DNA of 44,307 nt, taken from contig JBIISM010000017.1 in NCBI GenBank assembly GCA_044341025.1, forward strand, positions 1 to 44,307, read 5' to 3'. Shown here one piece after another: positions 36,864 through 43,700 of this stretch (positions within the stretch are counted from its first letter, which is position 1; every line of letters starts with the position of its first letter). Below the pieces are notes generated by a model that was given only the letters and a program-made list of their open reading frames with translations, ran no database searches and was not told where the DNA came from. The translations under genes and the position numbers were made by a program. The DNA comes from JABMMZ01 sp044341025 (GTDB taxonomy: Bacteria; Bacteroidota; Bacteroidia; NS11-12g; UBA955).

Positions 36864-37544
36864 TTAGTTTGATTTTACCGTCATCAAAAGTTCGCTGTCA
36901 AATATAGATGCTGGTGAAATTACAATTTCTTCTGAAGGAATATTGTCGCCATAACGTTCTTTCATTATTTTCTTAACCGCCTCATTTGTTAGGTCGAAGT
37001 CGCTAAGTTTTTCAAGTTTGCCAATTTCAATTCCTGTCGCACGTTGGTATATTTTCCAAATAAGTTCAGAGCAATAAATTTTGTTGTCTGACCACTCAAA
37101 AGTCAAGTCGTAATTTTTGCCTTTGAACTGGTCGCCTATTTGTCTCATTTTTGTTAATGTCGTTGGAGTTAAAACTTGGTCCGCGTTTTTAAGTCGTTTG
37201 ATCACATATTTTCCATCTTGTCCCCGAGCAATCCATTTGTCTAGTGGTGTTCGCTTTACAGGTTGAACAGCTTCGAAAACATAAAAGTTATTGCCGTCTT
37301 TGTAGATAAGTCCACAATGTGAATATTTTGATTTAGTCGCAAGTTGAATGGCTTTGCTTTGTGGTGAAAGTGAAGTCTGGAAAATAAGGTCACCATTTTT
37401 TATTTCGTCTTGGTCTGCAAGTTTTTTTACTTCTGTTCTTGCATTTTCAAGTCTGTGTTTTGGGTCATAAAATTTACGTTTTGCGTAGAGTCCACCGAAA
37501 ATTGTCAGCACTAAAAGTACGAGTATGAATATTATTTTTTTCAT
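36864..37544 (-). CDS. YiiX-like permuted papain-fold protein
   Basis: A 226-residue protein with an N-terminal signal anchor (IIFILVLLVLTIFGGLYA). The rest matches the YiiX/YebB family of permuted NlpC/P60-fold enzymes (PF05708): KNGDLIFQTSLSPQSKAIQLATKSKYSHCGLIY with catalytic His76 and KIYCSELIWK with catalytic Cys158. Such proteins are amidases or thioesterases acting on lipids or cell-wall peptides. It is a single-gene cassette: attC-like site 2 precedes its start and site 1 follows its stop. Confidence 0.8.
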   Translation of the reverse strand: MKKIIFILVLLVLTIFGGLYAKRKFYDPKHRLENARTEVKKLADQDEIKNGDLIFQTSLSPQSKAIQLATKSKYSHCGLIYKDGNNFYVFEAVQPVKRTPLDKWIARGQDGKYVIKRLKNADQVLTPTTLTKMRQIGDQFKGKNYDLTFEWSDNKIYCSELIWKIYQRATGIEIGKLEKLSDFDLTNEAVKKIMKERYGDNIPSEEIVISPASIFDSELLMTVKSN

Positions 37545-37579
37545 TGTCTATTTGTCGTTGTATTGTCGTCTGCTAGGCT

Positions 37580-37800
37580 TGGTTGCAGGCAGCGTTTTAT
37601 AGATTTGCGAAGGGCGGGGCTTTCACCACACCGAGAAGCAGCACCTAAGGTAAATATTGATGCGGATAACCAAACTTCAATTAACCTCAACCTCAAAGTG
37701 CTCACCAATGACTTAAAAAACAAAAACATTATTGGTAAATGTGTCTGCGGCGCATTGAACCGCAGGCACATTTACCAAAACCCTGTTATGGGCTGGTTTT
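37580..37800 (-). repeat. attC-like site 2
   Basis: One end is GTTATGGGC (37785-37793), 27 bases past the DUF805 stop. Next to it is a nearly perfect hairpin, TTGGTAAATGTGTCTGCGG at 37732-37750 and its complement at 37760-37778 (18 of 19 pairs, the other a possible G-T). The opposite flank GTTTTATAGATTTGC (37594-37608) resembles the first arm. The centre (37627-37705) shares CACACCGAGAAGCAGC and ACCAAACTT with sites 3 and 6. Confidence 0.6.
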
Positions 37801-37819
37801 TTGTTGGTATAAGTTTGTC

Positions 37820-38170
37820 TTATGCTTCAGTTTTCGGGTCAGCATTCAGTTCAGCTTTCGGGTCAGCGCCATATTCATTGTCGCCTTTAACACCATCTGT
37901 ACAAGCTAAAATAAAATTGTAAATTGGTATTAATAAAAACCATCCGCTTTTCCCAACATCGTGCATTCTTCTAACACCAACTGCAATCGAAGGGATTAAG
38001 ATTGCTAATGTGTAAATGTTGGCTAATTGCGGAACTTGCATAAGCCCACAAACAAAACCAAAACCGATAGAAATGATAATGTTAAACAAGGCAAAATACC
38101 AATACTCACTTCTTCTTGCACGACCGCTAAATGTTGCGTAGTTCTGTAAAACTTTTAAATAATAATTCAT
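37820..38170 (-). CDS. DUF805 membrane protein
   Basis: A 116-residue membrane protein of the DUF805 (YhaH-like) family: it begins MNYYLKVLQNYATFSGRARRSEYWYF, followed by three hydrophobic segments and the VGVRRMHDVGKSGWF motif. Function unknown; family members are inner-membrane proteins. The long frame continues upstream to 38251, but the ATG at 38170 gives the canonical N-terminus. A leader shared with two other cassettes lies directly before it (38171-38230). Its C-terminal tail contains a small repeat (DPKAELNADPKTEA). Followed by site 2. Confidence 0.88.
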   Translation of the reverse strand: MNYYLKVLQNYATFSGRARRSEYWYFALFNIIISIGFGFVCGLMQVPQLANIYTLAILIPSIAVGVRRMHDVGKSGWFLLIPIYNFILACTDGVKGDNEYGADPKAELNADPKTEA

Positions 38171-38230
38171 TTTTTTTATTTGATTTTTTGTCCTACTCAT
38201 ATGGCTTTTCGGATTACGCCCATTTTTAAG
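38171..38230 (-). promoter_or_regulatory. conserved cassette leader, copy 1
   Basis: Directly before the DUF805 start, on the minus strand, are GGGCGTAATCCGAAAAGCC and GAGTAGGACAAAA. Almost the same words in the same order precede the KIMHWPGA gene (43878-43960), and a diverged copy precedes the CapA gene. A GGC...GCC pairing is possible. The AT-rich stretch 38231-38440 behind it has no gene and probably holds the promoter. Confidence 0.5.
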
Positions 38231-38439
38231 TGTTTTTTCACTACAATTCAATGTTATAACAAAATTATTTTAATTTATTTTTTAAATTTGTATAAATAAA
38301 TAAGTCATTGTAAATCAGGCTAATAAATTTTTGTAAATATTCGCTTGTCTCATTTTTTATAAAAATACAATCTTTTTCAAACATTTTATGTGTTAAGACG
38401 AGTCATAATTCGATGGTTTTTTTGTCTGTATTATTCAGG

Positions 38440-38615
38440 TGTGTCGTTTTTAAACTTGCCGATAACGTCTCAGCGCGATCTGAAGTTGCCGATTTAACTT
38501 CGTTGGTTTTTAATTCGAAGACACACCGAGAAGCAGCAACGAAGGTAAAACTTGATTTGAAAAACCAATATTCCATTAAGCTCACCCCCAAAGGGCTCAG
38601 CACGACCATAATTCG
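38440..38615 (-). repeat. attC-like site 3 (partial)
   Basis: TAAACTTGCCGATAACG (38451-38467) matches the outer end of site 6b (TAAACTTGCCCATAACG) with one change. The centre repeats CACACCGAGAAGCAGC (38523-38538) and the GGTAAA and CTCAC words of site 2. A local hairpin GAAGTT/AACTTC lies at 38482-38501. The second outer end is not recognisable. Short open frames across this site are translations of the repeat, not genes. Confidence 0.45.
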
Positions 38616-38653
38616 TCTTTTTGTTTTGTTGTCCAATTACCACTAAAATTTCT

Positions 38654-38684
38654 TTTGCGAACAAAACTAAAAAAGGTAATTTTG
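38654..38684 (+). promoter_or_regulatory. promoter of the acyltransferase gene
   Basis: TTTG (38654-38657), 19 bases, then TAATTTTG (38677-38684) is an exact match to the Bacteroidota promoter TTTG-N19-TAnnTTTG. It lies 25 bases before the ATG at 38710 and makes the in-frame TTG at 38686 an unlikely start. It shows that this cassette gene carries its own promoter. Confidence 0.75.
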
Positions 38685-38709
38685 TTTGGTTAATTTATGG
38701 CTAAAAAGA

Positions 38710-39723
38710 ATGCATTTGAAAAGATATAACTGGATTAATGTTCTTAAATCATTAGCCATAGTTCTGATGGTTTTCTCTAATTCTGCGGCTTATTTTTTTT
38801 CTTCAGAGGTTAATGTTTTTTTTAGAATTATTTCATCTCTAGCGGCACCTTTATTCATTTTTCTTGCAGGGGCCAATCTCATCTTTTCGAACGAAGCCCA
38901 CTTTAAGAAGTTTTTGACTCGAGGCGCCTATCTTTTTGTTACGGCCGCATGCATTGATGTCCTGATATGGGGAATTGTTCCGTTTGCAACTTTCGATGTA
39001 TTGTATCTGATTGCCTTCGGAATAATTATTTGTGGAATTTTAAGATTTGGTCAATTGTCGGATCTTGCATTTGGAACAACATTTATCTTAATTTCATTTT
39101 TATTGCAATCGAATTACAGATTTGAACTTGAAGAGTTTCGTTTGTTTGAAAAAGATTTATTCTCTTCCATTTCCATTAGTTCAAATTTTAAGCGCGCATT
39201 TATCGATGGTTGGTTTCCAATATTACCTTGGATTGGATTTATGTTTTTGGGCCGATGGGCCATGTCAATCGTGAATGTTTTTGATAAGAAAGTTAGGTTA
39301 TTTGCCTTCCTTTTTTTTGTTTCGACTTTCTGCCTACTAACTCAATCCTCTTTGAATCCAATGAGGAACAATTACATCGAAATTTTTTACCCAGTTAATG
39401 GATTATTTGTATTGATGTCTTTGGCCTTTCTAGTTTCAGCTATTTCTGTGACCTCTTATTTAAGTGAAAGAACCTTTTTCAAACGTGAGTCAAAACATAT
39501 ATTGGGAAAAAAGAGTTTGGCGGTGTATATACTACACTGTTTTTTTATCGCTACTTTGGCAGATGTTTTTCCAATAAGGGAAGAAATAGGTTTTTTCCTT
39601 TTTTGTATCCTACAATTTGCCACCTTCTATGCATTTATTTGGTTCATTGAATTAATTTACGTGAAACGACTTATTTCAAATTTTCCGAGCCCTATAAAAA
39701 TAATTTTTGGGTTAAACAATTAA
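38710..39723 (+). CDS. multi-pass membrane acyltransferase, DUF1624/HGSNAT-like
   Basis: A 337-residue protein with about nine or ten membrane helices. The start RYNWINVLKSLAIVLMVFSN, then APLFIFLAGANLIF and GWFPILPWIGFMFLGRWAM, and a late GKKSLAVYILHC motif fit the DUF1624/heparan-alpha-glucosaminide acetyltransferase-like and acyltransferase-3 group, which moves acyl groups onto extracytoplasmic sugars. The classical catalytic His in the first helix appears replaced by Asn (FSNSAAYF), so activity is uncertain. It is the only array gene on the plus strand, converging with and overlapping the channel gene by four bases. Confidence 0.65.
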   Translation: MHLKRYNWINVLKSLAIVLMVFSNSAAYFFSSEVNVFFRIISSLAAPLFIFLAGANLIFSNEAHFKKFLTRGAYLFVTAACIDVLIWGIVPFATFDVLYLIAFGIIICGILRFGQLSDLAFGTTFILISFLLQSNYRFELEEFRLFEKDLFSSISISSNFKRAFIDGWFPILPWIGFMFLGRWAMSIVNVFDKKVRLFAFLFFVSTFCLLTQSSLNPMRNNYIEIFYPVNGLFVLMSLAFLVSAISVTSYLSERTFFKRESKHILGKKSLAVYILHCFFIATLADVFPIREEIGFFLFCILQFATFYAFIWFIELIYVKRLISNFPSPIKIIFGLNN

Positions 39724-40727
39724 AGCGTAAAAAGGTATAATAGTAACCCAAAGGTCAGAGGAAACAGATACCTTGAATGGATTTCAATTTTATTCGAAAT
39801 GTTTTGCCAATATTCGCCTTTCCTTGAAAGATTGAAAGTTAAGATGGTTTGAGCCATTGCATAAAAAATGTAGGCGTAGACTAAATAAAAGATTTTATCA
39901 ATCGTTGTTAAATAAGACACTTTGGGCAAAGAATCATTCAAAGTCCAATGAAATGCAATTGCGGCAAGCAATGCAGTAACTGTTAAGCCAGAAGCTGTTC
40001 CAATTTCATGGTCGGGAATATAAAACACCAAATAAGCTAAAATAAGAACAACTATGAGGGGTAAGGCAATTTTCTGCATTATGCCCGTAGGGTCTCTATC
40101 AACCCCGATATGAAACTCTAGTCTAGAATATTTCTCATTGCCCTCTACTTGAGGATCACCAAAATTAGTGGTGTAAATATAACTAGATTCCACAGCCCGT
40201 AATGATTTGATGGAATACTGATCGCCATTCAGTATTTCAATATTATCATCCTTAAGATTGTTAATGTTGGTAGTGGAATTATCCGGAATGTAAACCAAAG
40301 ATTTGCTGTTGACTACTGTATTTTCAATGGAGATATTCAGATTCTGTATGTCGAATGGAAATTTATGGTAATCTGCTTTATAGGGTATGGTTGCCTTACA
40401 TCGTCCAGAAACATAATAATAGCCATTCGAGCTGTTTGCAGCATCTTCATCAAATTCCACTTCTGCATCTGCATTTATGAACTCAAATTCTTTAACATAA
40501 GAATAATCGATATTCGGTTGGATAGAATCTACGCGCAACCACCAATAGAAAAATGTTTCAAAGGTCTCTTCTGCTTGATTGATTCTTAATGTTTTGGCGT
40601 AAATGCCAAAATGGCATTTCAAGGGCTCTTGAGCGGTGCATTTTGATTCGCAAAAAAGAAAATTAACTAAGAAAACAAAAACATAACGAAACGGAATGTT
40701 ATTAATTAGGGAATTGTTTATTATCAT
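39720..40727 (-). CDS. pentameric ligand-gated ion channel homologue
   Basis: A 335-residue protein with signal peptide (ending near CTAQ, residue 33), a beta-rich extracellular domain (about 35-215) and four membrane helices (about 216-240, 242-260, 277-300, 318-334). The loop KFPFDIQNLNISIEN carries the FPFD-Q motif of the Cys-loop superfamily, but without the paired cysteines, as in prokaryotic channels such as GLIC and ELIC. The M2-M3 linker (LPKVSYLTTIDKIF) is also typical. M2 reads ASGLTVTALLAAIAFHWTL. Ligand unknown. An upstream frame from TTG at 40757 is less likely than the ATG at 40727. Confidence 0.85.
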   Translation of the reverse strand: MIINNSLINNIPFRYVFVFLVNFLFCESKCTAQEPLKCHFGIYAKTLRINQAEETFETFFYWWLRVDSIQPNIDYSYVKEFEFINADAEVEFDEDAANSSNGYYYVSGRCKATIPYKADYHKFPFDIQNLNISIENTVVNSKSLVYIPDNSTTNINNLKDDNIEILNGDQYSIKSLRAVESSYIYTTNFGDPQVEGNEKYSRLEFHIGVDRDPTGIMQKIALPLIVVLILAYLVFYIPDHEIGTASGLTVTALLAAIAFHWTLNDSLPKVSYLTTIDKIFYLVYAYIFYAMAQTILTFNLSRKGEYWQNISNKIEIHSRYLFPLTFGLLLYLFTL

Positions 40728-40761
40728 ATTAAAAAGGTTTAAAATAAAGTAAAACAAAAAT

Positions 40762-40920
40762 TATCAACGTCTGTAATTTCGGAGACACACCGCGAAGCTG
40801 AACCGATGGTAAAACTTTCTTGCCACCAATGGTCTTGATACGAAGCACAATCCCGATAGCTATCGGGATCATTTAAGCACTGAACCGCCAATTTCTTAGA
40901 CCAGATGTTAGCGGTTCGTT
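40762..40920 (-). repeat. attC-like site 4
   Basis: Ends are TCAACGTCTG (40765-40774) and GTTAGCGGTTCGTTG (40907-40921), the latter identical to site 6b. The centre has GACACACCGCGAAGC (40784-40798), as in sites 2 and 3, and CACTGAACCGCCA as in site 6b. A perfect 20-bp palindrome sits at 40850-40869. The arm pairing is weaker than in sites 5 and 6. It lies just 3' of the CapA-like gene on the minus strand. Confidence 0.55.
40850..40869. repeat. perfect 20-bp palindrome
   Basis: ATCCCGATAGCTATCGGGAT is a perfect inverted repeat inside attC-like site 4. It could be a protein-binding site or a cruciform-forming insertion. Only this copy is in the window. Confidence 0.8.
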
Positions 40921-40934
40921 GGTCATTTACAAAA

Positions 40935-42524
40935 TTACTTTTTATAAATAAGTCCATTTGGCTTTATAATTATTGGGGATTCAGGGATATCGGATTGGGT
41001 GAGGTTTATTACTTCTTTCAAAGCCATTTGGTCATCATCGATAATAGGACCACCCTCTCCAATTTGTTTGATAGAATATATGTTGCCAGATAGAAATTCC
41101 CCTTTTTTATTTACAAATAGTTTAATTATTGGCGCAATTCCACATAGTCCTTTAAGATTAAATCGTCCATAGGTTGCAAAATTACCCATACTATATGCAA
41201 TAAACCGTCCTTTATAAATATCTATTGCTCGTGTTACATGCGGACCATGCCCAAATACGACATCAGCACCAGCATCTATAACTGCTCTAGCAAATTCATA
41301 TGGATTACCGCGATTTTCTCCAAGAAAGATTTCATCAAAACGAGTTATATGACTCCGTGTAGAACCTTCGGCTCCTCCGTGGAAAGAAACAATTACAATA
41401 TCGCAAATAGAATCAAGATGTCTAACGATAGTTGTTGCATTTTTGGTGTCATTTATATTAATGGTACCATTGTTGGGCGCAAAAGCACAAAAGCCATATT
41501 TTATTCCATTTTTTTCAAAAGTAGTGAATGGATATTCTGTTAAACCTGCAAACTTGATTTCAGCCTCTACCAATAATTTTACAGTATTTTTTCTTCCCCC
41601 TTCGCCAAAATCGCCTACATGATTATTGGCTATACTTAGAATATCAAATCCAGCCTCTTTAAAATAATTTACATAATGATTAGGCATTCTAAATGCATAG
41701 CACACATCAGGATTTGAACAGGTTTTAACAGATCCTCCTTCTGATAAAATAACACCTTCAAGATTTCCAAAAGCGATATCGGCTTTGTCTAGAATGTGTT
41801 TTACAGGTGTTAAAATATTTTTCCCATCATCCGGGGGTAAATAACTTTTAGATGGGAAATTTGTACCTAACATCATATCACCAACACCAATTATCGATAT
41901 AGAGTCATCCTTATTTGAAAAATTTCGAATGGGCATGCTTGCAACTTTCGCAGTATCTAATGTGTCAAACAATTTGGTTTCAAAAATAAAAGGCAATCTA
42001 CCTGCCTTAATAAAACGCTGCTTGTAGTAGTCTGTTTTTTGATATTCGTCAATAACAATTCCTCTATGACAACTATGCATCATTTTAATGCTTTCGTTTG
42101 ATGCCTCTATCACTAAGGAAACATGACCAATGGAATTGCTTTTTATATTTCTACCTTTAAAAAACAGAAGGTCACCTTTTTTTATTTCATTTTGATCAAT
42201 ATTTTCTACAATTGATCCAAGAGAAATTGAAGAGTGGGGTATTTGATATCCAAATTCTGCAAAAATAAATGCAATATATCCCGAACAATCCATTTCAAAT
42301 GAAGATGATCCTTGAAATCTATATGGTTTATTAAGAAAGGTTTTTCCGAAATCGATAATACTATCTATTTTTGAGGTTTTTGCTATAGAATAGTTCCCTG
42401 ATATTTTGATAGGATTCAGGTCACCTACAGTACTTGAATTTTTCGATTGAGCGATTACAGGTTGATAAATAGACTGTACTCCTAATCCGCAAACACAAAA
42501 AATTATTAGTATTGTTTTTTTCAT
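40935..42524 (-). CDS. exported NlpC/P60-CapA fusion protein
   Basis: A 529-residue protein. The signal peptide ends near PVIAQ (residue 26). An NlpC/P60 domain (about 50-190) has catalytic Cys80 in MDCSGYIAF, His in IGHVSLVIE and a third polar residue in the HSCHRG region. The C-terminal CapA/PgsA metallophosphatase-like domain (about 205-480) has GVGDMMLG, FGNLEGVI, NNHVGDFGEGG, FHGGAE and the GHGPHVTRAIDIYKGRFIAYSMGNF signature. The combination suggests a peptidase acting on peptidoglycan or poly-gamma-glutamate-like polymer. A longer frame starts with GTG at 42545; the ATG at 42524 yields a clean signal. Confidence 0.85.
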   Translation of the reverse strand: MKKTILIIFCVCGLGVQSIYQPVIAQSKNSSTVGDLNPIKISGNYSIAKTSKIDSIIDFGKTFLNKPYRFQGSSSFEMDCSGYIAFIFAEFGYQIPHSSISLGSIVENIDQNEIKKGDLLFFKGRNIKSNSIGHVSLVIEASNESIKMMHSCHRGIVIDEYQKTDYYKQRFIKAGRLPFIFETKLFDTLDTAKVASMPIRNFSNKDDSISIIGVGDMMLGTNFPSKSYLPPDDGKNILTPVKHILDKADIAFGNLEGVILSEGGSVKTCSNPDVCYAFRMPNHYVNYFKEAGFDILSIANNHVGDFGEGGRKNTVKLLVEAEIKFAGLTEYPFTTFEKNGIKYGFCAFAPNNGTININDTKNATTIVRHLDSICDIVIVSFHGGAEGSTRSHITRFDEIFLGENRGNPYEFARAVIDAGADVVFGHGPHVTRAIDIYKGRFIAYSMGNFATYGRFNLKGLCGIAPIIKLFVNKKGEFLSGNIYSIKQIGEGGPIIDDDQMALKEVINLTQSDIPESPIIIKPNGLIYKK

Positions 42525-42600
42525 CTTCTTTTGCCTAGTCGCCACTTTTGTTGATAATGCCCCGTTTATTTGAGTGGATTCTGGACTCCACTTTTAAAGT
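42525..42600 (-). promoter_or_regulatory. conserved cassette leader, copy 2
   Basis: Before the CapA gene on the minus strand are GTGGAGTCCAGAATCCAC, which can form a 5-bp stem GTGGA/TCCAC, then ACGGGGC, AAAAG and ACTAGGCAAAAG. The order and spacing follow the leader of the KIMHWPGA gene. The sequence is more diverged than between copies 1 and 3. Confidence 0.45.
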
Positions 42601-42669
42601 TCAATAATACAATTTTTTTGTCACATTGGGTGGTCAGCTTTTTGGCTTTCGCAGACCGTCTTTGTTTTA

Positions 42670-42820
42670 AACTTACCCATGACGTTTTTGGGCTTGGCGA
42701 TGGTGGGGTTTAGAAAGTACTAAAGTTCACATTTAGTGCTAAAGCTAATAGAAAGTACAAATGTTCATCCTAGCACTAAAGCCCCACTTTTGTCAAACCC
42801 ATGTTGTGCGTTCGGCTTAT
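42670..42820 (-). repeat. attC-like site 5
   Basis: Outer ends: CCCATGACG (42677-42685 region) and GTTGTGCGTTCGG (42803-42815). Arms TGGGCTTGGCGATGGTGGGG (42689-42708) and CCCCACTTTTGTCAAACCCA (42782-42801) pair in 15 of 20 positions. The centre consists of two direct repeats of about 35 bases (42711-42745 and 42749-42782), each starting TAGAAAGTAC and ending CTAAAGC, with a 38-base period. Confidence 0.7.
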
Positions 42821-42889
42821 TAGAAAGTGTATCTGATTGGATTTTGGTTTCCGTGTTTTATATAATTCTCAAGTGAATTGTTTTTGTAT

Positions 42890-43003
42890 TTATCTACAAT
42901 TTCTTTGTTTGATATAAAATATTTGAGAAGTTCTTGGGTCTTTTAGCACATAAACATAATGTTCAATTTTTTCGCATACAGCTTGAGAAAATTCTCTATT
43001 CAT
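42890..43003 (-). pseudogene. truncated GIY-YIG (LEM-3-like) nuclease fragment
   Basis: The minus strand from 43003 encodes 37 residues: MNREFSQAVCEKIEHYVYVL, then KDPRTSQIFYIKQRNCR and a stop. HYVYVLKDPRTSQIFYI resembles the start of LEM-3-like GIY-YIG domains (HYVYxLxDPxxxxxFYIGKG), with the expected Gly-Lys-Gly lost. It starts 4 bases after the stop of the repeat-protein gene, so it could be translated by coupling. It is far shorter than a working domain; a deletion or frameshift is likely. The bases from 42820 to 42889 hold no further match. Confidence 0.5.
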
Positions 43004-43007
43004 AAGA

Positions 43008-43421
43008 TTATATTATTGCAGTGATAATTGCAACAAATTCTTCTTGGTCTAACCAACCATCAACATTCGCAACGATTTTACTTGAGTTTGTACTGTCGCC
43101 TTGATAAAAATTATCGTCTTTAATTGTAAGTTGAATTTTACTTGAATTGGTGCTATCTCCTTGATAAACTTTTTCTTTTGTAAACTTATGTACGATTTTA
43201 CTTGAGTTTGTACTGTCTCCTAGATAAACGTTTCCATCTTTTACGGTAAACAATATTTTTGAAGAGTTTGTACTATCTCCTTGATATATGTGTCCATTTG
43301 TACAAGTAAAAATTATTTTACTTGAATTTGTGCTGTCTCCTTGGTAAATTTTTCCATCTTTAACAGTGTAAAGAATTTTTGAAGAGTTTGAGCTGTCCCC
43401 TTGATAAATTTTTGTGGCCAT
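43008..43421 (-). CDS. protein of six 20-residue YQGDSTNSSKI repeats
   Basis: A 137-residue protein without signal peptide, made of six tandem units with a 20-residue period: [IVF]Y[QL]GDS[ST]NSSKI followed by a variable strand (such as LFTVKDGN). The last unit leads into a capping segment DGWLDQEEFVAIITAII. The alternation of polar turn and hydrophobic strand predicts a small beta-solenoid or propeller-like sheet stack. The units differ by many synonymous changes, so the amino acid pattern is under selection. Function unknown to me. It is followed after 4 bases by the GIY-YIG-like fragment and then by site 5. Confidence 0.85.
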   Translation of the reverse strand: MATKIYQGDSSNSSKILYTVKDGKIYQGDSTNSSKIIFTCTNGHIYQGDSTNSSKILFTVKDGNVYLGDSTNSSKIVHKFTKEKVYQGDSTNSSKIQLTIKDDNFYQGDSTNSSKIVANVDGWLDQEEFVAIITAII

Positions 43422-43469
43422 TTATTTTTATTTTTTTAAGTTACTTGTTTAGAGGTTCGTCTGTAAGCT

Positions 43470-43610
43470 GACGCACAAAGTTTTGCAGCTACAAGAAGTT
43501 GGCGATTTTCACCACAAATGTTGATGCGGAGAACCAAACTTTGATTAACAACAAATGTGTCTGCGGAGCACTGAGTCGCCAATTTTTTGTAGGTGCTGTT
43601 ATGGGCTGGT
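43470..43610 (-). repeat. attC-like site 6a
   Basis: Arms: 43485-43505 (GCAGCTACAAGAAGTTGGCG plus A) and 43576-43596 (TCGCCAATTTTTTGTAGGTG plus C) pair in 18 of 21 positions. The outer end GTTATGGGC is at 43598-43606. The centre (43501-43580) is nearly identical to that of site 6b (3 differences in 80) and holds two direct repeats starting ACAAATGT and ending TGCGGAG. Confidence 0.7.
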
Positions 43611-43639
43611 TTTCTTGTCTGTCAAACAAAAGCAAATCA

Positions 43640-43680
43640 AGTAATCGAACGGTCTAATATTAAGGTCCGTCCGATTGAAA
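43640..43680 (-). terminator. possible terminator hairpin after the KIMHWPGA gene
   Basis: About 25 bases past the stop codon on the minus strand, AATCGGACGG and CCGTTCGATT form a 10-bp stem (one mismatch) around TAATATTA. There is no strong T run, so it may be a simple 3' hairpin. Confidence 0.4.
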
Positions 43681-43700
43681 AGCCCACAAAGTCAGAAGTG

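Noticed and set aside
37541..37771. Small open frame on the minus strand over site 2 (and similar ones at 38403-38636, 40739-40957, 43996-44229)
   Set aside because: They are translations of the attC-like repeats; shared peptides such as AASRC reflect shared DNA, and no start signals support them.
43020..43400. Regular 60-base repeats that could suggest a CRISPR or minisatellite
   Set aside because: The repeats are in frame, encode a regular 20-residue protein unit, differ mainly at synonymous positions and have no unique spacers.
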